This document shows, in pieces, positions 35,426 to 43,869 of a stretch of DNA of 64,000 nt. Each line of letters opens with the position of its first letter. Positions within the stretch are counted from its first letter, which is position 1. The notes under the pieces were generated by a model. It was not told where the DNA came from. It saw only the letters and a program-made list of their open reading frames with translations, and made no database searches. The stretch lies in assembly GCF_037991315.1 (NCBI RefSeq), contig NZ_CP150300.1, forward strand, positions 372,001 to 436,000. Direction: 5' to 3'. This stretch comes from Paenibacillus sp. FSL H8-0079 (GTDB taxonomy: Bacteria > Bacillota > Bacilli > Paenibacillales > Paenibacillaceae). The translations under genes and the position numbers were made by a program.

Positions 35426-36202
35426 TTAACGTTTTTTGCGACGTGTAGCCAAAGCGATCCCCAAGAAGGACAAGATCAGGGCCAGAATGGATACGATCAA
35501 TGTTGCTTGTTGAAGCTTCAGCGTACCCGGGTCTGTATCCGTGTTGTTCGGCTCACCTGTAACGGTGTCATTGAGTGCATCGCCCAGCGTGGTGTCATCG
35601 TTTGCTTTGCTATCGTCGGTAGCTGCATTATCCCCAGTGGCTCCTTCTGTACCTGCACTATCATGTCCATCGTTGGCATGACCTCCACCTGCCGCAGCAT
35701 TACCAGCAGCAGCCGGATCTTCGCTAATCGTCGTAATACTATGCGGGTTGGCGTCACTTGGTTGGCCTGTCCATTCTACAATGCTGCCATCGCTGTAATA
35801 TTGGAATGCATCCCAAGCCACTTCAGCTTCAGCCGTAGGGTTCTGTGCAACAAAGTTGAACTGTTGGAATTGTCCTGCCAGAATGCCCTCGTTATCGCCG
35901 TCAATTTCCCACGTAATCGATGTTACTTCATTGGAATCGTTCTTCTCGGTGGTGATTTTCCAGCCTGCCAGTGGTTGGTATTGCTTGAATGCAACACCTT
36001 CTGGAACTTTCATCGTGATTTTGGTCGTAGGCAGTTCTTTCTCGGATGGAATCTTAATCGTATACGTCTGCCATGCGCTTGTCTGTGCAACGGATGGGCT
36101 AACGGTAACGTGAGCGCTCGCGAATCCGGCGAATAACATGAATGCTGCGGTACCTGTTGCGATAGTGGATGTTAGTTTGGAAATCCATGATGTTTTCTTC
36201 AA
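35426..36202 (-). CDS. ycnI: YcnI-like copper-binding protein (DUF1775), membrane anchored
   Basis: 258 residues. The signal peptide ends FASA, leaving His31 as the first mature residue ('HVTVSPSVAQTSAWQTYTIKIPSE'), the residue that with a Glu and a Trp binds Cu(II) in YcnI. The DUF1775 beta-sandwich covers about 31-165, then comes a low-complexity Ala/Gly/Asp linker and a C-terminal membrane helix followed by RRKKR, so it is tethered to the outside of the membrane. It is downstream of ycnJ on the same strand, separated by a palindromic repeat element. B. subtilis has ycnKJI in the same order; the YcnK repressor is not here. Confidence 0.85.
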   Translation of the reverse strand: MKKTSWISKLTSTIATGTAAFMLFAGFASAHVTVSPSVAQTSAWQTYTIKIPSEKELPTTKITMKVPEGVAFKQYQPLAGWKITTEKNDSNEVTSITWEIDGDNEGILAGQFQQFNFVAQNPTAEAEVAWDAFQYYSDGSIVEWTGQPSDANPHSITTISEDPAAAGNAAAGGGHANDGHDSAGTEGATGDNAATDDSKANDDTTLGDALNDTVTGEPNNTDTDPGTLKLQQATLIVSILALILSFLGIALATRRKKR

Positions 36203-36313
36203 AATAAAAAACCCCTCTCAGTTCTTATCATATATGATGCGGCCCATTTTCTTAAATGAGTGTCTACGTTCTGCAAAGGCCGTTTCGGTTACGAATGGTT
36301 CTTACGAACTCCG

Positions 36314-36554
36314 TTATTCCGGGATTTTTATACAACTTTATAAATTTAACTAAATTCGGTTTACACATACACTCCGATGACAGAATAACCCTCCAATCGC
36401 TGTTATCCCCAGATTTTTTTGATTCCCTTTTCTCAAAGGGAAAATCCGGTGATAAAGGCGAACGCTTCGCTTTTTCAGGTTTTTTCTGTCCTCTCCGTTT
36501 CAGTGCAAACATTAGTTCAATTTATATTTAGTAAGATGAAATCCCGGAATAAAG
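36314..36554. repeat. palindromic repeat, copy A (between ycnJ and ycnI)
   Basis: The core 36355-36513 shares with copies B and C the segments GATGACAGAAT/CAACC, TCGCTGTTATCCCCAGATT, AAAGGGAAAATCC, GGCGAACGCT and TTTCTGTCCTCTCCGTT. An outer inverted repeat found only here, TTATTCCGGGATTT (36314-36327) and AAATCCCGGAATAA (36540-36553), encloses it. The whole gap 36203-36660 holds no gene. Confidence 0.8.
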
Positions 36555-36660
36555 GCTGAGCTTCGCTTCTCCAAAATCAATTCGTTCCCTTCACTACATT
36601 TGCAGTTTGTAGAAACACTAATTTTAGATTGGGTCACTTTTCAATATAAACGTTGTGTAA

Positions 36661-38385
36661 CTATGGCTTGGCGGTGTCGATCTCAAATTCGGCATCCAGT
36701 GCATCCAACGTCTTGGTCAGGAGATGTACCTTGATATTCCAACGTCCAGGCATGGAGATGTAATCTTCAGCCTTGTACACACCGGTGTCGTTTTTCGGAA
36801 TGGTGATCTCATAGATCCCCATATCCATGTCCAGATGTGTGAGTGACAGTGTGATCTGTTCCAGATCGTTAACGATGCTACCGTCTGCACGTTTCACATC
36901 GACTTCGAATTGGTTCTCTCCCGTTACATTGGGACTCACCTGAAGTGTGATCGCCGAGCCGTCTTCTGTAGTTTTTGTCTCCTGATACGGTCCGACCGCT
37001 GCCGGTTGTCCTGGGGACAGATGGGTCAGTACGGCGGCCAGAGCGAGAATCACAGCACCGGTGGCAAGTTCGGCTTTTAGGCTACCGGATAATCTGCTTC
37101 CCGTTGCTGCTCTTGCCAATCGGGCATGACGCCACGCGAAGACAAGCATCACAATAAGCAGGACAATCTTGCCGATCAGGACAAGACCATAGGCTGTTGT
37201 GAACAAGGAGGTCAGCACGGGTGCAGGCAGAATAATCAGACTGCTGTATATTCCTGTAGCGACCAGAGCGGCTACGGCACCAATCCCCCAGGCGGTAAAC
37301 CTGCGAATGGCAACCCAGTATACTTCCCCTCGAACCTTCGATGGTAGCTTATCCGCCAGTGGAGGCAGACATATCGCCATGGCCGTCAATGCGCCAATCC
37401 AGAAAGCGGCACCGATCAGATGCACGAAATCCATAGCAATGGCGAGTCCACGTTGATCGGCAGCAGCAGGGTGTCCGGTCATGGCATGTGTGAACAACCA
37501 GCCGAGCACGAGCACAAGTGAGCCATAGGAAGACCAGATGCGCACACGGATGGAGCGATCCCGATCATATCCGGACAGAATAGTGACTGCCAGCAGCATC
37601 ACGACCAGCATCTGCACCATCCAGATCTGGCCAAAGGATGTCAGCTTGAGCGCACTTCCGATTAGTCCCCAACTTAACTCGCCCAGCGCCACGCCAGATT
37701 CATATAACGTGTTCAGTGGCAGGCTGACCAGTGCGGCAAAAGAAGCGGCAGCATAGCTGATCCATAACAGTCTGTAGCTGCCCGGAACGTCCATAGGTTC
37801 TCTTGTCATGGAAGTCGGAGCGATCCGCAGCAGCAGGAACGCGAGCGTACCCAGAATGACAGAAAGCCCGAGATACTGAATCCAGTCGGTCAGGGATACG
37901 ATCCATTTGAGAGGTCCACCTGTTGAACCGGAACCGGATGTGAGATCACTCAGCCCGGCAGGCGATCCGGAAGGCTCACCAATATGGAAAACATACACTC
38001 CCTGAATCGGATGCCCATCGGCAGATACAGCTTTCCAGTTGACGGCATATGTTCCGTTGCCAAGTCCGGCCAGAAGGCCAGTCTCCAGAATATGAGGGCG
38101 ATCCGCATCGATCTGCACGTTTCCATCGTCTGCCTGAGTGCCGTCAGGAGCGGTAATTTTGATATCATAAAAGGCCGTCTGCAAGGATTCGTTGAACTCC
38201 AGCGTCAACCGCTCCGGAGCAGTTACGAGTATCTCATTCTCACCTGGCGAAGCCTTAACAATATAAGCATGGGCAGATGCCCACTGTGGCATAACAAGGC
38301 AGCATACGAGCAACAGGCTGATGACCAATGCCCAGTGCCGTTTGCCCCATTTCAGGGTAAAGCTTGTAAAAATCAAAAAAATCAT
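36661..38385 (-). CDS. ycnJ: CopC-CopD fusion copper transport protein, YcnJ-like
   Basis: 574 residues. The signal peptide ends WASA, leaving His39 at the mature N terminus of a CopC domain ('HAYIVKASPGENEILVTAPERL', later 'DGHPIQGVYVFHIGEP'), which binds Cu(II). A CopD membrane domain with about eight helices follows (about 165-455), and the last ~95 residues form a YtkA/FixH-like beta domain ('NQFEVDVKRADG', 'GRWNIKVHLLT'). YcnJ imports copper in B. subtilis. The start may be GTG 38388 or ATG 38385. The upstream two-component genes lie on the same strand 190 bp away. Confidence 0.85.
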   Translation of the reverse strand: MIFLIFTSFTLKWGKRHWALVISLLLVCCLVMPQWASAHAYIVKASPGENEILVTAPERLTLEFNESLQTAFYDIKITAPDGTQADDGNVQIDADRPHILETGLLAGLGNGTYAVNWKAVSADGHPIQGVYVFHIGEPSGSPAGLSDLTSGSGSTGGPLKWIVSLTDWIQYLGLSVILGTLAFLLLRIAPTSMTREPMDVPGSYRLLWISYAAASFAALVSLPLNTLYESGVALGELSWGLIGSALKLTSFGQIWMVQMLVVMLLAVTILSGYDRDRSIRVRIWSSYGSLVLVLGWLFTHAMTGHPAAADQRGLAIAMDFVHLIGAAFWIGALTAMAICLPPLADKLPSKVRGEVYWVAIRRFTAWGIGAVAALVATGIYSSLIILPAPVLTSLFTTAYGLVLIGKIVLLIVMLVFAWRHARLARAATGSRLSGSLKAELATGAVILALAAVLTHLSPGQPAAVGPYQETKTTEDGSAITLQVSPNVTGENQFEVDVKRADGSIVNDLEQITLSLTHLDMDMGIYEITIPKNDTGVYKAEDYISMPGRWNIKVHLLTKTLDALDAEFEIDTAKP

Positions 38386-38577
38386 CACCCTCAGGTTATA
38401 GATTTGTAGTCATTCATGGCGTTTTAAACACAATCTAACCCATTATAACTTTGTCCAAAATGATTGCGTATGACTACATTGGGCTATAAAAAAACGATTA
38501 AGTCTACATAAATGTGACAAAAGCATGAATGATATGCAACTTGTTTCTTATGTATCCTGATTCGAAGCAGCAAAAGT

Positions 38578-39234
38578 TTATTTGCGAAGCTTGCGGCCTG
38601 CAAGCCCGCTCTCCAGTGCATAGCGGGTGAGTTGTACCCGATTTTCAAGCTGCAACTTCTGCAAAATGTTCTTCAAATGATTCTTCACTGTCTGGTCGGA
38701 AATGCCGAGCTGATCAGCGATCTCCCGATTGGTATATCCTGCGGATACCCACTGCAGAATCTCAAGCTCCCGCGCTGTTAGCGGGTTATTTTGCACATCT
38801 TCACTGCGTGGTGCGGGAAACTCCTGCAAAATCCGGTAGGCCAGTTCCTTGCTGAGTGGTGCATCGTCACTGACGATGGCGCGCAGGTACTCCAGCCAGG
38901 TGGAAGGCGTTAGATTTTTAAGCAAATAGCCTTGAGCGCCTTGTTTCAGTGCTTCGAACAGAAAGGTCACATCATCCGACACCGTGACCATCACGATAAT
39001 AACATAAGGGAAGCGCAACTTGATTTGACGGGTGGCTTCCAGTCCATCCATGTCGGGCATCTGCACATCCATCAGGATCAGGTCAGGCATCCATTGTCCG
39101 GTGAGCTCTAGCGCTTCCTGTCCATTCTGAGCTGTGCCAATCACTTCAAACAGACTGTCCTCGGATAAAATACTACAGATCGCTTCACGCGCATGCGCAT
39201 GATCATCAACAACCAATACACGTACATGTTCCAT
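38578..39234 (-). CDS. NarL-family response regulator
   Basis: 218 residues. The receiver has 'VLVVDDHAHAREAI' and phospho-acceptor Asp56 in 'LILMDVQMP'; the output domain is a LuxR-type HTH ('LTARELEILQWVSAGYTNREIADQLGISDQTVKNHL'). ATG 39232-39234 is preferred: AAAGGAG lies 10 bases upstream and it starts 1 nt after the kinase stop, so the two are translated together. Targets are unknown; the copper genes that follow on the same strand are candidates. Confidence 0.86.
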   Translation of the reverse strand: MEHVRVLVVDDHAHAREAICSILSEDSLFEVIGTAQNGQEALELTGQWMPDLILMDVQMPDMDGLEATRQIKLRFPYVIIVMVTVSDDVTFLFEALKQGAQGYLLKNLTPSTWLEYLRAIVSDDAPLSKELAYRILQEFPAPRSEDVQNNPLTARELEILQWVSAGYTNREIADQLGISDQTVKNHLKNILQKLQLENRVQLTRYALESGLAGRKLRK

Positions 39235-39235
39235 G

Positions 39236-40066
39236 TTAGGCATGCTCCTTTCCAATCGTCATTCGTGTATGCCCCGGTCTTGAATCGAGGGTAAAAGACC
39301 ATCCCATCTCGGCAGCACGCTCCTTCGTAATTCGCAGTCCGTACCGATCCTTCAGATGAAGAGGATCTCCACTCAGTCCATTCCCATTATCCTGAATATA
39401 GATGAACCAGGCAATCGGGTTACCTTCTGCGTGAACCTGAACGTGTGTAGCCTGCGCATGTTTGCGTACATTTAATAAACCCTCCCGGATACAGGCCAGC
39501 ATCTCCACTTGCTCCTTGGCAGAGAACGTTACACCGCTTAGATCCCAGTGAATCTGTGCACCAGGTACTGTTTCCTTGACGAGCACTTCGACCTGCGCAT
39601 GTAGTGAGATAATCTCGGGTGCCGCGGTAGAGGAGGGAACATAGCGCAACTGGGCAATGGCTTGTCTCACATATGTATTGACTTCATGCACCGTTTTTTG
39701 AATCTCCTGGATCTCATACTCATGTCCGCTTCCGGCCAAACTACGGCCCGCTTTATCCGTCTTTACCGATAGCAGAAAAAGGGACTGGGATATGCCGTCA
39801 TGAAGTTCCCGGGCCAATTGATCTCGGGCTTCCAGTGCGGCTTTGGCAGCCCGCTCTTGCTCCAGAGCAGCCCTGGCGCCTTCGAGCATGCGGAACAAGC
39901 GGCTGAGCAGTGTCACGCTGACAAGGTACACAATGACGGGGGTTAACCAGTTCCCGGCATCCATCGAAAGGTACGGCATCAGGAACTGATGGCGAATATA
40001 TTCCCAGATGCCTACTGTGAAAGTGGGGATCAGCAGAATCATCCATTTGATTTGTTTATAGGACAT
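39236..40066 (-). CDS. membrane sensor histidine kinase, HisKA_3 type
   Basis: 276 residues. Two membrane helices (about 8-30 and 42-58) with almost no external loop, a coiled-coil linker (60-82), a HisKA_3 domain with His89 in 'LARELHDGISQSLFLLSV', and an HATPase domain ('EGLLNVRKHAQATHV', 'IQDNGNGLSG', 'GLRITKERAAEMG'). The short external part is like DesK/LiaS-type kinases that sense the membrane itself. It is the first gene of a two-gene unit with the NarL-type regulator. Confidence 0.85.
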   Translation of the reverse strand: MSYKQIKWMILLIPTFTVGIWEYIRHQFLMPYLSMDAGNWLTPVIVYLVSVTLLSRLFRMLEGARAALEQERAAKAALEARDQLARELHDGISQSLFLLSVKTDKAGRSLAGSGHEYEIQEIQKTVHEVNTYVRQAIAQLRYVPSSTAAPEIISLHAQVEVLVKETVPGAQIHWDLSGVTFSAKEQVEMLACIREGLLNVRKHAQATHVQVHAEGNPIAWFIYIQDNGNGLSGDPLHLKDRYGLRITKERAAEMGWSFTLDSRPGHTRMTIGKEHA

Positions 40067-40371
40067 GAATGCAGAACTCCTTTGATCTAGGATTAGCTGA
40101 ATAACGTACTTTATTTATGCAGGGATGGGACCATTATAACGCAAGCTTGCCCAAGACCCTAGTCTGTATCTCTGGAGGAACTTGGGGAGGATCAGGGAGT
40201 ATTTAGAAGGATATCTAAGAACAACAAGTGGTGAAATGTTGTCACGCTAGGTGAGGGTTGGTGTGAACAGCTGAGGAAGGCTGAGTCCGTTTTCCCTATC
40301 GGAGAAGGTCCTCTATACTTAATATAGAACGTGAATTCATTACAAAACATGTTAAGGAGTGACGCAACAAC
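40067..40371. other. 305-bp intergenic region
   Basis: It lies between divergent starts (the kinase gene and a 55-residue protein gene). A minus-strand frame across it has no coding character. No operator or RNA element was recognised. Confidence 0.4.
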
Positions 40372-40539
40372 ATGAGTCAAGAAGTATTGGAACGTCGCAG
40401 TGAATTGCTCAAAAAGAACATTCATCAGATGCTTGTTCAAGACAATCAGCACGGTATCAGTCGCCAAGACAACATGTTTTTGCAGCAGATGATTAGAGAG
40501 CTGCATCAGACCTCACATGAACTGAATACCAAATCTTAA
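40372..40539 (+). CDS. 55-residue helical protein, unknown function
   Basis: A short gene with an AAGGAG site 11 bases before its ATG. The product is hydrophilic, begins MSQEVLERRSELLKKNIHQM and ends RELHQTSHELNTKS, and should be largely alpha-helical with scattered leucine/methionine positions of a coiled coil. It shows no signal peptide. I recognise no family. It is followed by a terminator hairpin, which supports a real transcript. Confidence 0.6.
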   Translation: MSQEVLERRSELLKKNIHQMLVQDNQHGISRQDNMFLQQMIRELHQTSHELNTKS

Positions 40540-40596
40540 TGTAGAATCTGCACGAGAATGAAGTTGTCTGGTGTACGATTCATTCCATGAAAATGA

Positions 40597-40644
40597 AAAT
40601 GGCGCTATCTCCGATCAGACCGGGGATAGCGCTTTGACTTTTTC
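40597..40644. terminator. terminator between the 55-residue gene and the GGDEF/HD-GYP gene
   Basis: GGCGCTATCTCCG and CGGGGATAGCGCT pair over 12-13 bp; T-rich sequence is present on both sides, so it may work in both directions. Confidence 0.7.
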
Positions 40645-40672
40645 AGGGGATATGGAATCAACTTTGTTCATC

Positions 40673-42505
40673 TTACAGCAACTGTTGCTGAGCGGTTCTT
40701 TTCTCAATATATCGAATGAACAACTCCGCAAGCTCCGGATCGAACTGTGAACCCGAACACGCGCGTAGCTCCCGAATGGCTTCCTCCACGTTCTTGGTCT
40801 CCTGATACGGTCGCTCTGTCGTCATGGCATCAAAGGAGTCGATCACGGTCAGCATCCGGCACAGCCGGGGGATCTCGTTACCCTTCAGACCGTAGGGATA
40901 GCCTTTGCCATCATAGCGTTCATGGTGTAGTTCAATATACGGAATTAGATCGGCGAAGCGATCGTTCGTAATCACCATTTTTTTGCCCCAAGTGACATGA
41001 CCTTTAATCGTTTCCCATTCTTCTGCGGTGAGTTTGTCCTTCTTGTTCAGAATGGACCAGGGAATCTCCAGTTTGCCGATGTCATGAATCAACGCCCCCA
41101 GCACGAAACGCCGTTTCTCTGCATTGTCCAGCTTGAGCGATTCACTGATATCCAGAGCATACTTATAAACCCGTTTGGAATGTTTGAACGTATCCATATC
41201 CTTGTATCTGAACAGATTGAGCTGCTGCTCGATGTCACGAACATCCTGTACCAGATCAATCTCATGCTCCATGCCATCATTGCTGCCGTGACGGTGCACG
41301 TTGTTCTTGCCTTGTTTCTTCGCATAATACAGTGCTTTATCGGCCTGATCCACGAGTTGGGATTTGTTATACATATCCACCTCATAGGGCGCGACGCCAC
41401 CAGAGAAGGAGAGACAACCGTGCGGAAACACTTCAACACCTTCAAACGGCGTGTCGTTCAGTTGTTTGCGCAGCTTGTTCATGAACTTGTAGGATTCGTC
41501 CAACTCCATGCCCGGCATGAGCAACGTGAACTCTTCCCCGCCATAACGAAATGCGGTAACAGGTGTACCCTCCGTTTTTCGCATCAGAAAATCCCCAAGC
41601 AGGGCTAGCAGGCTGTCACCTTGAAGGTGACCAAACCGGTCATTATACTTTTTGAAATCATCGATATCAATAAGTCCCAGACAGAGCGGCGTTCCCTGCG
41701 TTCGAGCGTTAGTCAGTTCGCTTTCTAACATGCTTTCGAAATAGCTATGGTTGAACAGACCCGTACGTTGATCCGTGTTGGCCTTTTCCTCAATCGTCTG
41801 ATACATCACGAACAACTGCCTGAATGCATGGGAGAGCAGAATGCTAAGACTCAGATACAACAACAGGCCAAGTACGCCATTGTGCACAACCAAAATTGTC
41901 AGGACCAGCGCCAGAATCAGCGTACACAGATAAACCAGCAGGGATTCGGTAACGAATGCCCGCTTCATCTGCTGTAATGCATCCTTCGTCGAGAAATGAA
42001 AGAACAAGCCGAGCGTGATCGTGTTAATAATGAAGTAGGCTGCGAGCGCTGCGAAATAAGGAAACAGGTTATATCCATTCAACGTTCCCGATTGACCACC
42101 CGTCCACTCAAACACGGCAGCTGCTCCCGTAATCATAAGACTGTAGATGCTGAAATTGACGATATGTTTCCACCAGGTGAGTTTACGCTCTTTGATTAGC
42201 AGGATGATGGAGACAGGCAGCAACACCGATAGACTGAAAGCCCCGCCAAACATGAATATACAGGCGAGGTATACCGATGAGTCCATGGATTGCTGATTGC
42301 CTTTGGGTGGAATCTGGAACGTAAAATAATCCAGAATCAACGCTGCGCCCAGCATGGTGTAGACCATAACCCAATCTGCCGTGGATAGATGAAGATAAGA
42401 CCACTTGTTCATGTACAGAAAAACACCGATACCGGTGCAGCTAAGCAAAATAACATACAGACTGCTTCGATCTGCCTTATGGATAAGGTTACGAATAAAG
42501 TTCAT
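40673..42505 (-). CDS. membrane GGDEF plus HD-GYP cyclic-di-GMP protein
   Basis: 610 residues. About seven membrane helices (residues 15-215) lead into a GGDEF domain whose active site reads RYGGEEF, expected to make c-di-GMP, and an HD-GYP domain with 'LGALIHDIGKLEIP', 'HHERYDGKGYPYGLKGNEIPRLCRML', expected to hydrolyse it. Having both suggests a dual or switchable enzyme. The start at 42505 follows AGGAGATTTTTT. The N-terminal part resembles MASE-type sensor regions, ligand unknown. It is monocistronic; a repeat element lies 38 bp upstream of the start. Confidence 0.88.
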   Translation of the reverse strand: MNFIRNLIHKADRSSLYVILLSCTGIGVFLYMNKWSYLHLSTADWVMVYTMLGAALILDYFTFQIPPKGNQQSMDSSVYLACIFMFGGAFSLSVLLPVSIILLIKERKLTWWKHIVNFSIYSLMITGAAAVFEWTGGQSGTLNGYNLFPYFAALAAYFIINTITLGLFFHFSTKDALQQMKRAFVTESLLVYLCTLILALVLTILVVHNGVLGLLLYLSLSILLSHAFRQLFVMYQTIEEKANTDQRTGLFNHSYFESMLESELTNARTQGTPLCLGLIDIDDFKKYNDRFGHLQGDSLLALLGDFLMRKTEGTPVTAFRYGGEEFTLLMPGMELDESYKFMNKLRKQLNDTPFEGVEVFPHGCLSFSGGVAPYEVDMYNKSQLVDQADKALYYAKKQGKNNVHRHGSNDGMEHEIDLVQDVRDIEQQLNLFRYKDMDTFKHSKRVYKYALDISESLKLDNAEKRRFVLGALIHDIGKLEIPWSILNKKDKLTAEEWETIKGHVTWGKKMVITNDRFADLIPYIELHHERYDGKGYPYGLKGNEIPRLCRMLTVIDSFDAMTTERPYQETKNVEEAIRELRACSGSQFDPELAELFIRYIEKRTAQQQLL

Positions 42506-42542
42506 AAAAAATCTCCTGCTTGGGTTTAGTCTACTCTTGATG

Positions 42543-42775
42543 TGTATATAAATTGAGCTGATAGGTATTAACACTTACACTTCGATGACAGAACAACCTT
42601 CCGATCGCTGTTATCCCCAGATTTTTTGATTTTTTTTCCAAAAGGGAAAATCCCGGGATAGCATATGCTTCCGATGTAGCTTTCTTTCAGAAAGCTTTTA
42701 GGCGAACGCTCCGCTTCTTCAGGTTATTTCTGTCCTCTCCGTTCTAGTGTAAATGTTCAGTTCAATATATAATTG
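42543..42775. repeat. palindromic repeat, copy B (upstream of the GGDEF/HD-GYP gene)
   Basis: Outer ends TATATAAATTGAGCTGA (from 42545) and TTCAGTTCAATATATA (to 42772) are inverted repeats, followed inward by TTACACTTCGATGACAGAAC and, at the other end, TTTCTGTCCTCTCCGTTC. The centre has TTATCCCCAGATTTTTTGATT facing AAAATCCCGGGATA. A further short hairpin AGCTTTCTTTCAGAAAGCTTTT is shared with copy C but missing from copy A. 42776-42840 shows nothing further. Confidence 0.85.
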
Positions 42776-42839
42776 GTGTTCTTGTATTGAGGTATACTAT
42801 ATAGATGTATAACATATCAAGTTGCCTACCAAAAATCCA

Positions 42840-42871
42840 GAAAGAAAAAACAGGCCGCGGGCAGCCTGTTT
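42840..42871 (-). terminator. terminator after the 34-residue membrane peptide
   Basis: On the minus strand AACAGGC/GCCTGTT around an 8-base GC-rich loop, followed by a T run. Confidence 0.8.
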
Positions 42872-42893
42872 ATCTTGTTTGGCGGTATGGATA

Positions 42894-42998
42894 CTAGCCG
42901 CCCAGCTTGTATCCTGAAGTTAATGCCACAACGACAGAAGCCACGATGATTGCGTTGATGACAATGCGGGAATATTTCACACCTTCAAATTTTTTCAT
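42894..42998 (-). CDS. 34-residue membrane peptide
   Basis: A short gene with an excellent GGGAGG site before its ATG and a terminator directly after its stop. The product starts MKKFEGVKYSRIVINAIIV, continues with a hydrophobic helix rich in valine and alanine, and ends TSGYKLGG. A basic N terminus and a single membrane helix suggest an inner-membrane peptide. It follows the DUF5317 gene by 39 bp and is probably co-transcribed. Its role is unknown. Confidence 0.65.
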   Translation of the reverse strand: MKKFEGVKYSRIVINAIIVASVVVALTSGYKLGG

Positions 42999-43037
42999 GG
43001 AGAAGACCTCCCTTCCTTGGAGTCTGACTGAGCTTCT

Positions 43038-43628
43038 TCAAGCCTGATGAGTTTTAGCAGGTTGAACAGCCTTTTTGTCCCGATTCACCATCATGTACTG
43101 GATAAACAGGAATATGCCAACATTCATGACCACATCACCGATGCTAATCACCTGAGTCCGTGGATATGGGCTGGACAGCGGGATGATATCACCGAGAAAG
43201 GGCAGGTGTGTAGACGCATCCATCATGAAATGCTTCGACACGGCGCCGCCTTCCCGGAGCATGTCTACATAGTAGGGTCCCAATACAGCGGAAGCTTCCA
43301 CAGAAACCGGCATGCGCCCACCGTTTACAGCCATCACGGCAAAATTGAGAAACACACCAATCCAGATGAGCATGAAACCGGTATGGTGCCTGTTTAGCCA
43401 CAGAAATGCGAGACCTGTAATGTAGACGGCAGCAAAGAGGTAACCATTAATGGATGCCACCCATTCGAATCGTTCCTGTAAATAGAAAATAAAGAACTGG
43501 ATTAGCAGTAATACAGGGAAAATCCAACCACTTCGCAGCTTGAGTGCTGCAAACTGATTGAGCCCATGCCGCAACCCGCCCCGAAAAAATCCAACGATCA
43601 AGCCTAGAAGAATACCGTCGTATACCAT
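43038..43628 (-). CDS. DUF5317 membrane protein
   Basis: 196 residues with about five membrane helices. The DUF5317 pattern is seen in 'LIVGFFRGGLRHGLNQFAALKLR' near the start and 'GVFLNFAVMAVNGGRMPVS' in the middle, then 'PYPRTQVISIGDVVMNVGIFLFIQYMM' at the end. No function is established for the family. CAGGAG lies before the ATG. A 34-residue membrane peptide gene follows on the same transcript. Confidence 0.8.
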   Translation of the reverse strand: MVYDGILLGLIVGFFRGGLRHGLNQFAALKLRSGWIFPVLLLIQFFIFYLQERFEWVASINGYLFAAVYITGLAFLWLNRHHTGFMLIWIGVFLNFAVMAVNGGRMPVSVEASAVLGPYYVDMLREGGAVSKHFMMDASTHLPFLGDIIPLSSPYPRTQVISIGDVVMNVGIFLFIQYMMVNRDKKAVQPAKTHQA

Positions 43629-43755
43629 GTGTAACTCCTGTTCGTTCGGAAATGTGCAAGTTGATTGCGTGTTTATGTACTTAAGACATTCGACTTGATA
43701 TTGGTAATTCCTGCATGGGGAAAATGAATATTAGGAAGAAATTTGCAATATACTA

Positions 43756-43818
43756 AATAAAAAACCGTCTTTACGAACCTATGGGTCGAAACCCTTGTAA
43801 GATTCGGTAAAGACGGCT
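43756..43818 (-). terminator. terminator after the secreted 473-residue protein gene
   Basis: CCGTCTTTAC...GTAAAGACGG enclosing a shorter GGGTTTCGACCC-type hairpin; on the minus strand a run of T follows. Confidence 0.85.
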
Positions 43819-43869
43819 ACTTATGATGCCAAAATACGAGTTTTAATTCGGTTGAAGATGGGAATTATT

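Noticed and set aside
40192..40506. 104-codon minus-strand frame opposite the 55-residue gene
   Set aside because: It is the antisense shadow of a gene that has a proper ribosome site and terminator on the plus strand.
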